Of a DNA stretch of 64,000 nucleotides, positions 27,954 through 39,663 are shown one piece after another. Position 1 is the first letter of the stretch. Each line of letters opens with the position of its first letter. The stretch is taken from positions 1-64,000 of the forward strand of contig NZ_WWER01000009.1 of the NCBI RefSeq assembly GCF_009857885.1, given 5' to 3'. Source of the DNA: Pusillimonas sp. TS35. GTDB lineage: Bacteria; Pseudomonadota; Gammaproteobacteria; Burkholderiales; Burkholderiaceae_B. Made by a program: the position numbers and the translations under genes. Below the pieces are notes generated by a model. It was not told the origin of the DNA, ran no database searches, and saw nothing but the letters and a program-made list of their open reading frames with translations.

Positions 27954-28352
27954 TTAGTCCTGATGCTTTTCCCGGTAATTCTGGACCGCAGCCTTGATGG
28001 CGTTTTCGGCCAGGATGGAACAATGTAACTTAATGGGTGGCAGCGCCAGCGCCTGCGCGATTTCGGTATCGCGAATAGCGAGGGCCTGGTCGAGAGTTTT
28101 GCCCTTGAGCCAAACACTGGCCAGCGACCCCGCGGCAATGGTGCAACCGCAACCATACACCTTGAACCGTGTCTCTTTGATGATACCCGATTCATCGACC
28201 TGTATCTGCATGCGGGTAACACCGCCCGAAGCCGGCGACCCTGCCATGCCGGTGCCCACCCGTACATCGCTGTTGTCCAGCGTGCCCACATTGCGCGGAT
28301 GCAGGTAGTGATCCTGCACCATGTCGCTGTATATCTTGTTGCTGCTGCTCAC
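27954..28352 (-). CDS. iscU: iron-sulfur cluster scaffold IscU, divergent (first ligand Cys and Asp missing)
   Basis: IscU is the scaffold on which IscS-derived sulfur and iron form a [2Fe-2S] cluster. The 132-residue sequence aligns with E. coli IscU throughout ([28 protein letters not shown]). The expected GAPACGD is GSPASGG here, so the first ligand Cys (E. coli C37) is Ser42 and the neighbouring Asp39 is Gly44. The second Cys is kept and followed by an extra one (YGCGC, C68 and C70), and H110-C111 are kept. The HscA-binding LPPIK motif is intact. GTG at 28352, 13 bp after iscS, is the best start; ATG at 28322 would remove part of the N-terminal helix. Confidence 0.9.
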   Translation of the reverse strand: MSSSNKIYSDMVQDHYLHPRNVGTLDNSDVRVGTGMAGSPASGGVTRMQIQVDESGIIKETRFKVYGCGCTIAAGSLASVWLKGKTLDQALAIRDTEIAQALALPPIKLHCSILAENAIKAAVQNYREKHQD

Positions 28353-28365
28353 CCCGCCGCCCCCA

Positions 28366-29577
28366 TCAGTGCGCAGCCCACTGGACCGCATTGAGATCCA
28401 CGCCTTGCCGCGCCATTTCCCACAAGGGGGAGACCTCGCGCAACTGCGCAACCCGCTCAGTAATCACGCGCACGGCCAAGTCTACGTCTTCGGTGCGTGT
28501 GAAACGACCCAACGACAGGCGCAAAGAACTGTGCGCGAGTGCGTCGCTGCGGCCGATGGCCCGCAGCACATATGAAGGCTCGAGGCTGGCCGAGGTGCAG
28601 GCCGAGCCGCTGGACAGCGCCAGTTCGATCAGCGACATCATTAATGCCTCACCCTCGATGTAGTCGACGCTGACGTTGACATTGTGCGGCACACGACGTT
28701 CGGCGTGGCCATTAAGATAGAGATCGGGAATCTGCGAAAGACCGGCCCAAAGGCGATCTCGCAGGGCCACGATGCGAGCATTGTCCGCCTGCATTTCAAG
28801 CCCCGCCAGACGAAAGGCCTCACCCATGCCCACGATCTGGTGCGTCGCCAGGGTTCCCGACCGCATGCCGCGCTCATGGCCTCCACCGTGAATCTGCGCC
28901 GTCAAGCGCACACGTGGCTTGCGGCGCACATACAGCGCGCCTATGCCCTTGGGGCCATAGGTTTTGTGGGCAGAGAAGGACATCAGGTCGACATCCAGCG
29001 CCTGCAGGTCGATGGCAACCTTACCGGTGGCCTGGGCGGCATCGACATGAAACACCACCCCCGCTTCGCGGCACAGTGCCCCCAACGCGGCGATGTCCTG
29101 CACCACCCCGATCTCGTTGTTGACCAGCATGACCGAAGCCACAGTGGTATCCGGCCGCAATGCGGCGCGAAAGCGATCAGCATCGAGCAAGCCGTCTGGG
29201 CCGACCTCGAGCCAGGTAACCTCGAACCCTTGCCGTTCGAGCTCGCGGCAGGTATCCAATACAGCCTTGTGCTCGGTCGCCACGGTGACGATATGCTTGC
29301 CCCGCGCGCTGTTGGCCTGGGCCGCGCCCTTGATGGCTAGGTTGTCGGATTCGGTGGCGCCGGATGTCCAGACGATTTCACGCGGATCGGCATTGACCAG
29401 CCCGGCCACTTGGGCGCGAGCCGTTTCCACGGCCTCTTCCGCCTCCCATCCCCAGGCGTGCGTATTGGAGGCTGGGTTGCCGAAATGCGTAGTGATCCAT
29501 GGGATCATTTTCTCGGCCACGCGCGGATCCACCGGCGTGGTGGCAGCGTAATCAAAATAGACGGGATGGCTGGCCAT
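28366..29577 (-). CDS. iscS: cysteine desulfurase IscS
   Basis: The PLP enzyme converts cysteine to alanine and donates persulfide sulfur to IscU and tRNA-thiolation partners. The 403-residue protein has [14 protein letters not shown] at the N terminus, the PLP lysine in [15 protein letters not shown], and the mobile-loop cysteine in [20 protein letters not shown]. All key residues are present, so unlike IscU it looks fully normal. It follows iscR by 22 bp and its stop overlaps a five-codon mini-ORF that leads to the iscU GTG. Confidence 0.96.
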   Translation of the reverse strand: MASHPVYFDYAATTPVDPRVAEKMIPWITTHFGNPASNTHAWGWEAEEAVETARAQVAGLVNADPREIVWTSGATESDNLAIKGAAQANSARGKHIVTVATEHKAVLDTCRELERQGFEVTWLEVGPDGLLDADRFRAALRPDTTVASVMLVNNEIGVVQDIAALGALCREAGVVFHVDAAQATGKVAIDLQALDVDLMSFSAHKTYGPKGIGALYVRRKPRVRLTAQIHGGGHERGMRSGTLATHQIVGMGEAFRLAGLEMQADNARIVALRDRLWAGLSQIPDLYLNGHAERRVPHNVNVSVDYIEGEALMMSLIELALSSGSACTSASLEPSYVLRAIGRSDALAHSSLRLSLGRFTRTEDVDLAVRVITERVAQLREVSPLWEMARQGVDLNAVQWAAH

Positions 29578-29599
29578 CGGCGTTGCTCCTGGAATGCGG

Positions 29600-30106
29600 C
29601 TATGCCCGCATGGGCCCCAGCACCGGCGCTTCCATCATGCGGCCGGCGGCGGCTGCGCGGGCCTGGTTGGCCTCTTGCAGTTGCCGCATGCGCTGCTGGT
29701 CGACGAGGTCTTGCAGGGACACGGAATCGAGATAATCAATCATTTTACGATTAAGACTGGCCCAGAGGTCATGTGTCATGCATTTACCCGTACCGCCGTT
29801 GCGGCCGATATTACAATTTTCCTTGCCGCCACAGCTGGTGGCATCCAGCGGCTCGTCGACCGCGAAAATAATGTCTGCCACTGTAATGTTGCGCGCCAGG
29901 CGGCCCAGCGAGTAGCCACCGCCTGGGCCCCGCATGCTGTCGACCAGTTCGTGCCGGCGCAACTTGCCGAACAATTGTTCAAGGTACGACAAGGAGATAT
30001 TCTGGCGCTTGCTGATCGCCGCCAGCGTGACCGGGCCACTGTGCTGGCGCAGCGCCAAATCGATCATTGCAGTGACCGCGAAACGGCCTTTGGTTGTCAG
30101 TCGCAT
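29600..30106 (-). CDS. iscR: Rrf2-family Fe-S regulator IscR, with enlarged cysteine loop
   Basis: IscR represses the isc operon when it carries a [2Fe-2S] cluster. The 168-residue protein has the Rrf2 winged helix ([43 protein letters not shown]). Ligand cysteines are C92, C98 and C109, giving C-X5-C-X10-C instead of the E. coli C-X5-C-X5-C; the histidine ligand in CMTH is kept. The insertion ([10 protein letters not shown] between C98 and C109) is confirmed in the DNA. It is the first gene of iscR-iscS-iscU-iscA; two IscR-like sites lie upstream. Confidence 0.95.
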   Translation of the reverse strand: MRLTTKGRFAVTAMIDLALRQHSGPVTLAAISKRQNISLSYLEQLFGKLRRHELVDSMRGPGGGYSLGRLARNITVADIIFAVDEPLDATSCGGKENCNIGRNGGTGKCMTHDLWASLNRKMIDYLDSVSLQDLVDQQRMRQLQEANQARAAAAGRMMEAPVLGPMRA

Positions 30107-30201
30107 GGCTATGATTCCTTGCAGGACATTGGAAAAATGAATACGGCGCGCAGCCGATTTACCGCGCATGGCCACGGGCCCAAGCCAGCCCGAAACCATT
30201 T

Positions 30202-30248
30202 CCGACTAAATAACTCAAGTTTACCAAATTACCGACTGTTTTGCTAAG
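30202..30248 (-). promoter_or_regulatory. putative IscR-binding sites upstream of iscR
   Basis: On the minus strand TTGAGTTATTTAGTCGG (30218-30202) matches about 15 of 17 positions of the type-1 IscR motif YYGACTRWWWYAGTCRR. A weaker copy beginning CCGACTG lies at 30232-30248. Position about 100-140 bp before iscR suits autoregulation. Confidence 0.55.
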
Positions 30249-30260
30249 GAATTAGCCATG

Positions 30261-30290
30261 AAAAAACCGTGCCTGAGCACGGTTTTTTTG
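30261..30290. terminator. bidirectional rho-independent terminator after the phosphatase gene
   Basis: AAAAAACCGTGC-CTGA-GCACGGTTTTTTT: an 8-bp GC-rich core with A/T runs on both sides. It lies 27 bp past the stop of the minus-strand phosphatase gene and separates it from the iscR promoter. Confidence 0.92.
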
Positions 30291-30316
30291 AGGTGCTATT
30301 TATATAGCGCGCCGCT

Positions 30317-30805
30317 TTATGCGGCCTGATACTGCAACGCGCGTTTGCGCACCAGCTCGAGTACGCCCTGACAGGCGTCTTCGAGGTAGTCGAGCACTTT
30401 GTTGAATGCCTCGGGGCCACCATAGTAGGGATCTGGCACCGTTGCTTCTTCGTACTCGTTTGAGAAACGCATGAGCAGCATCAGCTTATGCTGATAGATC
30501 TTGGGGCATTGCTGCTGCAATGCGGAAAGATTTTCCCAGTCCATGGCCAGGATAAGATCGAACTCGCGGAAGTCTTCGGCAGTAACCTGACGCGCCACGC
30601 AGTGGGACAACTCGTAACCGCGCTTGCGCCCGGCCGCTTGTGCGCGTGCGTCGGGGGCTTCCCCGATATGGAAGCCGTGGGTGCCCGCCGAATCTACGCC
30701 GATGACGCCAGAGAGGCCCGCCTCATCGACCATATGGCGGAAGACACCCTCTGCGCTCGGCGAGCGACAGATATTACCCATGCAAACGAAAAGTACCTTA
30801 GTCAT
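30317..30805 (-). CDS. low-molecular-weight protein-tyrosine phosphatase
   Basis: The 162-residue cysteine phosphatase starts MTKVLFVCMGNICRSPSAEG, containing the P-loop C-X5-R-S (CMGNICRS). It ends with the general-acid aspartate in VPDPYYGG. Family members dephosphorylate tyrosine kinases of polysaccharide export or act on small phosphoesters; the target here is unknown. The ATG at 30805 is the family start. It is upstream of, and on the same strand as, the isc operon but separated by a strong terminator. Confidence 0.93.
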   Translation of the reverse strand: MTKVLFVCMGNICRSPSAEGVFRHMVDEAGLSGVIGVDSAGTHGFHIGEAPDARAQAAGRKRGYELSHCVARQVTAEDFREFDLILAMDWENLSALQQQCPKIYQHKLMLLMRFSNEYEEATVPDPYYGGPEAFNKVLDYLEDACQGVLELVRKRALQYQAA

Positions 30806-31235
30806 AATAGGCGTGAGTGTGCGGGAAAACCCGCTGTATGGCAAGCATTTTTGCGTGCGGCAAAAGGCCCGCACTTTCCTGTTGACAATGCGTGAAAAGC
30901 CAAACGTACAAATGGTTTAGCGGCCACGAAAGCTGTGGCGGCGAACCGGTTTTCGCATCCGACTCGGTGTGCCGAGCCACAAATCATGCGGCGCAGCATA
31001 AATGCCGGGCAAACCCTGAAAGCCTTGAAGTAGTTATGGTAAACCCTAGGTCAGGCGAATGCAATAAAACTAATATAAGAATCCAGCAAAAGCTGTTACA
31101 GGACGATGAACTGCCATTTCAATTGTTGGCAATTTCCAACAATTGAGCACGAGGGGCAGCATGCGGCATGCCTGTGCGCGGCAAGATATCGCAAATCGGG
31201 CCGGTGGCCGGCTTCTGCCTGCCCACCCTACCGCC
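30806..31235. other. A+T-rich intergenic region between the phosphatase gene and uvrB
   Basis: About 430 bp without a convincing gene. An 84-codon open frame at 30892-31146 has no recognisable similarity. The region contains a TTGACA-like box (30882-30887), a small CTCGG/CCGAG stem near 30962, and the 11-bp inverted repeat described separately. It could hold the phosphatase promoter and possibly a small RNA; nothing is proven. Confidence 0.35.
31119..31146. repeat. perfect 11-bp inverted repeat, operator- or hairpin-like
   Basis: TCAATTGTTGG (31119-31129) and CCAACAATTGA (31136-31146) flank six bases. No T-run follows on either strand, and the arms are A+T-rich, so a protein-binding site seems as likely as a terminator. 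It lies 90 bp beyond the uvrB stop. Confidence 0.6.
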
Positions 31236-33257
31236 TTACGACATCAGGGCGCGCTCTTTGAGGCGATTGAGCGCATCACGCGCCGCAGCTGCCTGCTCAA
31301 ATTCCAGGTTTCGGGCGTGATCCATCATCAAGGCGGTCAGCCGCTTGATCTCACGCGCGAGCGCCTTGTCATCACGCAGCACCTCGGCCGGGATATCATC
31401 GGCCGCGCTGGGCGCGGGAACAGCCATCACACCGTCGATCAGTTCGCGCACCGCCTTGCTGACACCACGCGCAGTGATACCGTGTTGCACGTTAAAGGCA
31501 AGCTGCTTGGTCCGCCGCCGTTCGGTTTCGTCCATGGCGCGACGCATTGAATCGGTGATGCGGTCGGCATACAGGATCGCGCGGCCATTCAGGTTGCGGG
31601 CCGCGCGCCCTATCGTCTGGATCAGGCTGCGCTCGGAACGCAGAAACCCTTCTTTGTCGGCATCGAGAATCGCGACCAGCGACACCTCGGGGATATCCAG
31701 GCCCTCGCGCAACAGGTTGATCCCCACCAACACATCGAACACACCCAGCCGCAAATCACGGATGATCTCCACACGCTCGACCGTATCGATGTCCGAATGC
31801 AGGTAGCGCACCTTCAGGCCGTTCTCTGAGAGGTAATCCGTGAGGTCTTCGGCCATGCGCTTGGTAAGCGTGGTGACCAGCACCCGATCACCTGCCTGAA
31901 CACGCAGCCTGATCTCGCCCAGGAGGTCGTCCACCTGCGTCTGCGCCGGCCGCACTTCGACTTCGGGATCGACCAGGCCGGTGGGCCGCACCACCTGCTC
32001 CACCACATTGTCGGTGTGCTCCTTTTCATAGGCGGCCGGTGTCGCGGAGACAAATATACATTGACGCATCCGATGCTCGAATTCTTCAAGCTGCAGCGGC
32101 CGGTTATCCATGGCCGAAGGCAGGCGGAACCCAAATTGCACCAGTGTGGATTTGCGCGAACGGTCGCCCCGGTACATGGCGCTCAACTGCCCCATGGTGA
32201 CATGGCTTTCATCGATAAACATCAGGGCATTGGCGGGCAGATAGTCGATCAGCGTGGGCGGCGGCTCGCCCGGCGCCGCACCCGACAAATGCCGCGAATA
32301 GTTTTCGATGCCCTTACAAAAGCCCAACTCCTGCAGCATCTCGAGATCAAAACGGGTGCGCTGCTCCAGGCGCTGGGCCTCGACCAACTTGTTGTCGGCC
32401 ACCAACTGGGCAAGGCGCTCGCGCAGTTCCTGTTTGATCGTTTCGATCGCCCGCAGTACGGTTTCGCGCGGGGTCACATAATGCGAACTAGGGAACACAG
32501 TAAAGCGGGGCACGGCGTGCCGCACCTTGCCGGTAAGGGGATCGAACATATCCAGCGATTCGATTTCGTCGTCGAACATGGTGATGCGCAGCGCCAACTC
32601 GGCATGTTCTGCGGGGAATACGTCGACGACCTCGCCACGGGCACGAAAATGCCCGCGGGCAAACTCTACATCGTTGCGCTCGTATTGCATGGCAACCAGC
32701 CTGCCCAGGAGTTCCTGGCGGGGGATGCGGTCGCCCGTGCGCAAGGTAAGCACCATGGCGTGGTAGTCGCCCGGATTGCCGATGCCGTATATGCAGGACA
32801 CCGTGCCGACGATCACCGTGTCCGGCCGTTCCAGCAGACTTTTGGTGGCAGACAGCCGCATCTGCTCGATATGCTCGTTGATGGACGAGTCTTTCTCGAT
32901 GAACAAATCACGCGTCGGGACGTAGGCCTCGGGCTGGTAATAATCGTAGTACGACACGAAGTATTCCACTGCGTTGCGCGGGAAGAACTCGCGCATCTCG
33001 GCATACAACTGCGCGGCCAGCGTCTTGTTGGGTGCCAGCACGAGCGCCGGACGCCCGCAGCGCGCAATCACATTGGCCATGGTATAGGTCTTGCCAGAAC
33101 CCGTGACGCCCAGCAACGTCTGATACATCAGGCCATCGTTGAGCCCCTCGACCAGAGCATCAATCGCGCCCGGCTGATCGCCCGCGGGCGGATAGGGTTG
33201 GTACAGCTTGAAAGGGCTGTCCGGGTATTCGATGAAACCGGGTGCGGGTGCGTTCAT
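31236..33257 (-). CDS. uvrB: UvrABC system protein B
   Basis: UvrB is the damage-verifying helicase-like subunit of nucleotide-excision repair. The 673-residue protein has Walker A ([10 protein letters not shown]), the beta-hairpin that probes the lesion ([12 protein letters not shown]), helicase motifs ([32 protein letters not shown]) and the C-terminal UVR domain for UvrC/UvrA contact ([23 protein letters not shown]). ATG at 33257 (MNAPAPGF) is chosen over GTG at 33281. A near-match to a LexA box overlaps the start region. It is divergent from the aminotransferase gene. Confidence 0.97.
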   Translation of the reverse strand: MNAPAPGFIEYPDSPFKLYQPYPPAGDQPGAIDALVEGLNDGLMYQTLLGVTGSGKTYTMANVIARCGRPALVLAPNKTLAAQLYAEMREFFPRNAVEYFVSYYDYYQPEAYVPTRDLFIEKDSSINEHIEQMRLSATKSLLERPDTVIVGTVSCIYGIGNPGDYHAMVLTLRTGDRIPRQELLGRLVAMQYERNDVEFARGHFRARGEVVDVFPAEHAELALRITMFDDEIESLDMFDPLTGKVRHAVPRFTVFPSSHYVTPRETVLRAIETIKQELRERLAQLVADNKLVEAQRLEQRTRFDLEMLQELGFCKGIENYSRHLSGAAPGEPPPTLIDYLPANALMFIDESHVTMGQLSAMYRGDRSRKSTLVQFGFRLPSAMDNRPLQLEEFEHRMRQCIFVSATPAAYEKEHTDNVVEQVVRPTGLVDPEVEVRPAQTQVDDLLGEIRLRVQAGDRVLVTTLTKRMAEDLTDYLSENGLKVRYLHSDIDTVERVEIIRDLRLGVFDVLVGINLLREGLDIPEVSLVAILDADKEGFLRSERSLIQTIGRAARNLNGRAILYADRITDSMRRAMDETERRRTKQLAFNVQHGITARGVSKAVRELIDGVMAVPAPSAADDIPAEVLRDDKALAREIKRLTALMMDHARNLEFEQAAAARDALNRLKERALMS

Positions 33258-33265
33258 GCCTGAAC

Positions 33266-33281
33266 CTGTAACACTGGACAC
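33266..33281 (-). promoter_or_regulatory. possible degenerate SOS box upstream of uvrB
   Basis: CTGTAACACTGGACAC differs from CTGT-N8-ACAG only in its last base and lies about 10 bp before the uvrB ATG. uvrB is an SOS gene in many proteobacteria, but one mismatch in a short motif is weak support. Confidence 0.3.
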
Positions 33282-33464
33282 TGTAAGGGTAAACCCCTTA
33301 TTATCACATTATTGAAAAAAATTACTTCAAGCTTGCGCAGCAAGGGCTGGCGCGCCGCTCGATGCTTCACCGGCGGCAGCATGGCTCGCGCATTGTGCAG
33401 ATAAACAACCCGGCTTCGGCCGGCCCGCATTGCCTCTCTCCCACTCTCAGCCCACATCCAAGCC

Positions 33465-34664
33465 ATGACAACCCTTTTCGATTCCGTCGAACTCGCGCCG
33501 CGCGACCCGATTCTCGGCCTCAACGAACAATATAACGCCGACACCCGTTCCAACAAGGTGAACCTCGGCGTTGGCGTGTACTACGATGACGAAGGCCGTA
33601 TCCCCCTGCTGGCCGCTGTACGCAAGGCAGAAGAAGCCCGCGTCGCCGCCCATGCAGCGCGCGGCTACCTGCCCATCGAAGGCATCCCTGGCTACAACAC
33701 CGGCGCACAAACATTGCTGCTGGGCAAGGATTCTCCCCTGCTGTCGTCCGGCCGCGTCCTGACAGCCCAGAGCCTGGGGGGCACCGGCGCACTCAAGATC
33801 GGCGCCGATTTCCTCAAGCGCCTGCTGCCCGCTTCCAAGGTCGTGATCAGCAACCCCAGTTGGGAAAACCACCGCGCGCTGTTCGAGGCCGCTGGTTTCA
33901 CTGTCGAAACCTACCCCTACTACAACGCGGCCACCCACGGTCTGGATTTCGACGGCATGCTGGCCGCCCTGCGCGCACTGCCCGCGAAAACCATTGTTGT
34001 GCTCCATGCGTGCTGCCATAACCCCACCGGTGTCGATCCCACCTTCGCTCAGTGGGAACAAATCGCCGATGTCGTGCGTGAACACAATCTGGTTCCCTTC
34101 CTCGATATCGCCTACCAGGGCTTCGGCGACGGCCTGGAAGAAGACGCCGCCGTGGTTCGTATGGTCGCTCAGCGCGATGTCACCATGCTGGTCAGTTCTT
34201 CGTTCTCCAAGTCCTTTTCGCTATACGGCGAACGCGTCGGCGCCCTCACGCTCATCTGCTCCTCACGCGAAGAGTCCGTCCGCGTGCTCAGCCAGCTCAA
34301 GCGCGTCATCCGCACCAACTACTCCAACCCGCCCACCCATGGCGGCATGGTAGTGTCGTCGGTGCTGAATACGCCTGAGCTCTTTGCCTCATGGACACAA
34401 GAACTGGCCGGCATGCGCGACCGTATCCGCACCATGCGTGCGCAACTGGTCGAAAAACTCAAGGCCAACGGTGTGCAGCAAGACTTCAGCTTCGTGCTAG
34501 CCCAGCGTGGCATGTTCTCGTACTCCGGTCTCACGTCGCAGCAGGTCGACCGACTGCGCGACGAACACGGCGTATACGCTGTGGCCAGCGGCCGCATCTG
34601 CGTCGCCGCGCTCAACAGCCGCAACATCGACTACGTCGCCAAGTCCATCGCGGCAGTGCTGTAA
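33465..34664 (+). CDS. tyrB: aromatic-amino-acid / aspartate aminotransferase, class I fold
   Basis: The PLP enzyme transfers amino groups between aromatic or dicarboxylic amino acids and 2-oxoglutarate. The 399-residue protein belongs to the AspC/TyrB subgroup Ib: [44 protein letters not shown], the PLP lysine in [18 protein letters not shown], and SNPPTHGG. AspC and TyrB cannot be separated by eye, so the symbol is a best guess. It is divergent from uvrB and 115 bp before lexA. Confidence 0.88.
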   Translation: MTTLFDSVELAPRDPILGLNEQYNADTRSNKVNLGVGVYYDDEGRIPLLAAVRKAEEARVAAHAARGYLPIEGIPGYNTGAQTLLLGKDSPLLSSGRVLTAQSLGGTGALKIGADFLKRLLPASKVVISNPSWENHRALFEAAGFTVETYPYYNAATHGLDFDGMLAALRALPAKTIVVLHACCHNPTGVDPTFAQWEQIADVVREHNLVPFLDIAYQGFGDGLEEDAAVVRMVAQRDVTMLVSSSFSKSFSLYGERVGALTLICSSREESVRVLSQLKRVIRTNYSNPPTHGGMVVSSVLNTPELFASWTQELAGMRDRIRTMRAQLVEKLKANGVQQDFSFVLAQRGMFSYSGLTSQQVDRLRDEHGVYAVASGRICVAALNSRNIDYVAKSIAAVL

Positions 34665-34752
34665 GCACAACCGTTGCTCGCCGTGGCCGCGCCATCCGCG
34701 CCGGCCACGGCGCAGCCTTGATCTTTTCCCCGAATTGCTGCAGAATCCCTAC

Positions 34753-34768
34753 CTGTATATAAATACAG
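34753..34768 (+). promoter_or_regulatory. LexA-binding site (SOS box) of lexA
   Basis: CTGTATATAAATACAG fits the CTGT-N8-ACAG consensus perfectly and lies 11 bp before the lexA ATG, so lexA is autoregulated by occlusion of its own promoter or ribosome site. Confidence 0.93.
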
Positions 34769-34779
34769 TCAGGGTAGTC

Positions 34780-35436
34780 ATGGCCATCAAACTCACCGCT
34801 CGCCAGCAGCAGATCCTCGATCTCATCCGCAGCGAAATCTCCCGTACCGGCTTCCCTCCTACCCGGGCCGAAATCGCCCGCGCGCTCGGCTTCAGGTCCG
34901 CCAATGCGGCCGAAGACCACCTCAAGGCTCTGGCCCGCAAGGGTGCCATCGAGCTCACCGCAGGCGCCTCCCGCGGCATTCGCCTGCTGGGCCTGGCTGG
35001 TGCCTCCCACCCAGCCGTCGCACCCGAGGCGCTGCCCGGTGCGGGGCAACTGCTCATTCCCATCGTTGGCCGCGTAGCCGCCGGCAACCCCATTCTTGCG
35101 GCGGAGCACGTCGAACGCGAAGTCGGCATCGAGCCCGCCCTGTTCACCCAAACGCCCGATTACCTCCTGCGCGTGCGCGGCGCCAGCATGCGCGACGCCG
35201 GCATCCTCGACGGCGACCTGCTCGCCGTGCGCAAGGCCCCCGAAGCTCGCAATGGCCAAATCGTCGTCGCACGCATCGGCGACGACGTCACCGTCAAGCG
35301 CTTTTCCCGCTCCGGCCAGCGCATCGAACTCCTACCCGAAAACCCCGATTTCCAACCGATTATCGTCACCCCCGACGACGACTTCACCCTCGAAGGCATC
35401 GCAGTAGGCCTGATTCGCAGTACACCTTTGCATTAA
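34780..35436 (+). CDS. lexA: SOS transcriptional repressor LexA
   Basis: LexA represses DNA-damage genes and cleaves itself when stimulated by RecA filaments. The 218-residue protein has the N-terminal winged helix ([32 protein letters not shown]), the cleavage site Ala101-Gly102 in GRVAAGNP, and the catalytic dyad Ser136 ([10 protein letters not shown]) and Lys173 (VTVKRF). The ATG at 34780 directly follows the SOS box; upstream in-frame codons belong to a shadow of the aminotransferase gene. Confidence 0.97.
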   Translation: MAIKLTARQQQILDLIRSEISRTGFPPTRAEIARALGFRSANAAEDHLKALARKGAIELTAGASRGIRLLGLAGASHPAVAPEALPGAGQLLIPIVGRVAAGNPILAAEHVEREVGIEPALFTQTPDYLLRVRGASMRDAGILDGDLLAVRKAPEARNGQIVVARIGDDVTVKRFSRSGQRIELLPENPDFQPIIVTPDDDFTLEGIAVGLIRSTPLH

Positions 35437-35518
35437 GGCCTGGGCACCACGCCGCAATACGACGGCGAGCACAAACACACCTTTCACTGTCGCTATCGTC
35501 GGCACATCAAACACAAAC

Positions 35519-35560
35519 AAAAAAGGCTGCGCTTGTTCAGTACAGAGCCCAGCCTTTTTT
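35519..35560. terminator. convergent terminator between lexA and lon
   Basis: AAAAAAGGCTG pairs with CAGCCTTTTTT around an imperfect 20-base inner region (GCGCT/AGAGCC can partly pair). A- and T-runs on both sides allow it to act on both strands. Confidence 0.7.
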
Positions 35561-35645
35561 GTTTAACCGCTCGGTTTACCAGACCAACGCGTGGCGTCAG
35601 CGCGGCAACCGGGACATACGTACCTCCCGGTTGCCGGCAACTGCA

Positions 35646-38114
<2,469 letters not shown>

Positions 38115-38142
38115 AGTAATTTCCTTAAATTTTTACCTTGAG

Positions 38143-38171
38143 AAAAAAAGGGAAGCCGGGGCCTCCCTTTT
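38143..38171 (-). terminator. intrinsic-terminator-like hairpin between clpX and lon, inside the lon leader
   Basis: On the minus strand AAAAGGGAGGC pairs with GCTTCCCTTTT around a short loop and is followed by a run of seven T. It can end the clpX transcript, but it also lies about 12 bp downstream of the expected start of transcription from the sigma-32-like lon promoter and 29 bp before the lon ATG. Confidence 0.85.
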
Positions 38172-38190
38172 CAGCTCTACCTGTAGGTAT

Positions 38191-38218
38191 AAATGGTGGC
38201 GACTGCCAGGTTTTCAAG
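38191..38218 (-). promoter_or_regulatory. sigma-32 heat-shock promoter of lon
   Basis: Minus strand: CTTGAAA at 38218-38212, 13-base spacer, CACCATTT at 38198-38191, against the consensus CTTGAAA-N13/15-CCCCATNT. The only expected difference is one base in the -10 box. Position about 80 bp before the lon ATG fits the known heat-shock control of lon. Confidence 0.85.
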
Positions 38219-38263
38219 GTTAAGCATACATGCCTGCATGCGAAAAGACGTAGCGAACAAACC

Positions 38264-39571
38264 CTATGCCGCCGCGTCCTTCAGCTTTTTGACGGGAGGC
38301 CGCTGTTCGGCGCCCTCTTCGTCGGCGTCATCCGCATAAATGAGCATGGGCGTGCCGGTACCCGAGACAGCGTTTTCATCCAGCACTACGCGTTTGACGT
38401 TCTTCCGGGATGGAAGTTCGTACATCGTACCCAGCAAGGCTTGTTCGACGATGGAACGCAGGCCCCGGGCGCCGGTACGACGCTTGATCGCGCGCTTGGC
38501 AATAGCCGCCAAGGCCGCGGGACGGACGTCGAGCTCGACATCTTCCATTTCAAACAGTTTCTGAAACTGCTTGATCAGGGAGTTTTTGGGCTCGGTGAGG
38601 ATACGCACCAGGGTGTCCTCCTGGAGCTCCTCGAGCGTGGCTACAACCGGCAAGCGACCGACGAGTTCGGGGATAAGACCGAACTTGATGAGGTCTTCAG
38701 GCTCGGCCTCGGCGAAAAGCTCACCCACGCCGCGCTCGGTCTTGGCACGCACGGAGGCCGAAAAACCAATACCGGAGCGCTCGGTGCGGTCGCGGATGAT
38801 TTTTTCGAGCCCGTCGAAGGCGCCGCCCACGATGAACAGGATATTGGTGGTATCAACCTGAACGAAGTCTTGGTTGGGATGCTTGCGGCCACCTTGCGGA
38901 GGCACCGATGCAACCGTACCTTCGATGAGCTTGAGCAGCGCCTGCTGCACGCCTTCGCCTGAGACGTCGCGCGTGATGGACGGGTTATCGGCCTTGCGCG
39001 AGATTTTGTCGATTTCGTCGATGTAGATAATGGCGCGCTGCGCCTTCTCGACATCGTAGTTGCAGTTCTGCAGCAGCTTCTGGATGATGTTTTCGACGTC
39101 TTCACCCACGTAGCCGGCTTCGGTCAACGTGGTGGCATCGGCCATCACGAAGGGCACGTCCAGCATACGCGCAAGCGTCTGGGCCAGCAGCGTCTTGCCC
39201 GAGCCAGTGGGGCCAATCAGCAGGATATTGCTTTTGGAGAGCTCGACGTCGTCGCCCTTGACCTGCCCGTAGCGAATACGCTTGTAGTGGTTGTACACCG
39301 CCACCGCCAGATTGCGCTTGGGGATGTCCTGGCCAATGACGTAGCCATCAAGGAAAGTCTTGATCTCTTGCGGCGTAGGCAGCTCATTGCGTATGGCGTC
39401 GCGGGCGGCTTCTTGACTTTCCTCGGTAATGATGTCGTTGCACAGATCTATGCATTCATCACAGATGAACACCGAAGGCCCCGCAATCAGCTTGCGCACT
39501 TCATGCTGGCTCTTGTTGCAGAATGAGCAGCGCAAGGTCTTTTCGTCCGCCGATCCTTTCTTTTCAGGCAT
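38264..39571 (-). CDS. clpX: ATP-dependent Clp protease ATP-binding subunit ClpX
   Basis: ClpX unfolds tagged substrates and feeds them to ClpP. The 435-residue protein has the N-terminal C4 zinc-binding domain ([19 protein letters not shown]), Walker A ([15 protein letters not shown]), the pore loop in [12 protein letters not shown], Walker B ([10 protein letters not shown]) and the IGF-type loop region for ClpP docking (GIGFSASV). It follows clpP by 92 bp in the conserved tig-clpP-clpX order. Confidence 0.97.
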   Translation of the reverse strand: MPEKKGSADEKTLRCSFCNKSQHEVRKLIAGPSVFICDECIDLCNDIITEESQEAARDAIRNELPTPQEIKTFLDGYVIGQDIPKRNLAVAVYNHYKRIRYGQVKGDDVELSKSNILLIGPTGSGKTLLAQTLARMLDVPFVMADATTLTEAGYVGEDVENIIQKLLQNCNYDVEKAQRAIIYIDEIDKISRKADNPSITRDVSGEGVQQALLKLIEGTVASVPPQGGRKHPNQDFVQVDTTNILFIVGGAFDGLEKIIRDRTERSGIGFSASVRAKTERGVGELFAEAEPEDLIKFGLIPELVGRLPVVATLEELQEDTLVRILTEPKNSLIKQFQKLFEMEDVELDVRPAALAAIAKRAIKRRTGARGLRSIVEQALLGTMYELPSRKNVKRVVLDENAVSGTGTPMLIYADDADEEGAEQRPPVKKLKDAAA

Positions 39572-39663
39572 AAAACTCTTTCAGTTCAATGGGCGGGCGC
39601 TACGCGCCCACCTGATAATCACGACGGGGCCGGATACCGGCGATGAGCCGGCCCGCCGGCCTT

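Noticed and set aside
30892-31146. 84-codon frame in the phosphatase-uvrB gap
   Set aside because: No recognisable similarity and no ribosome site; it ends inside the inverted repeat.
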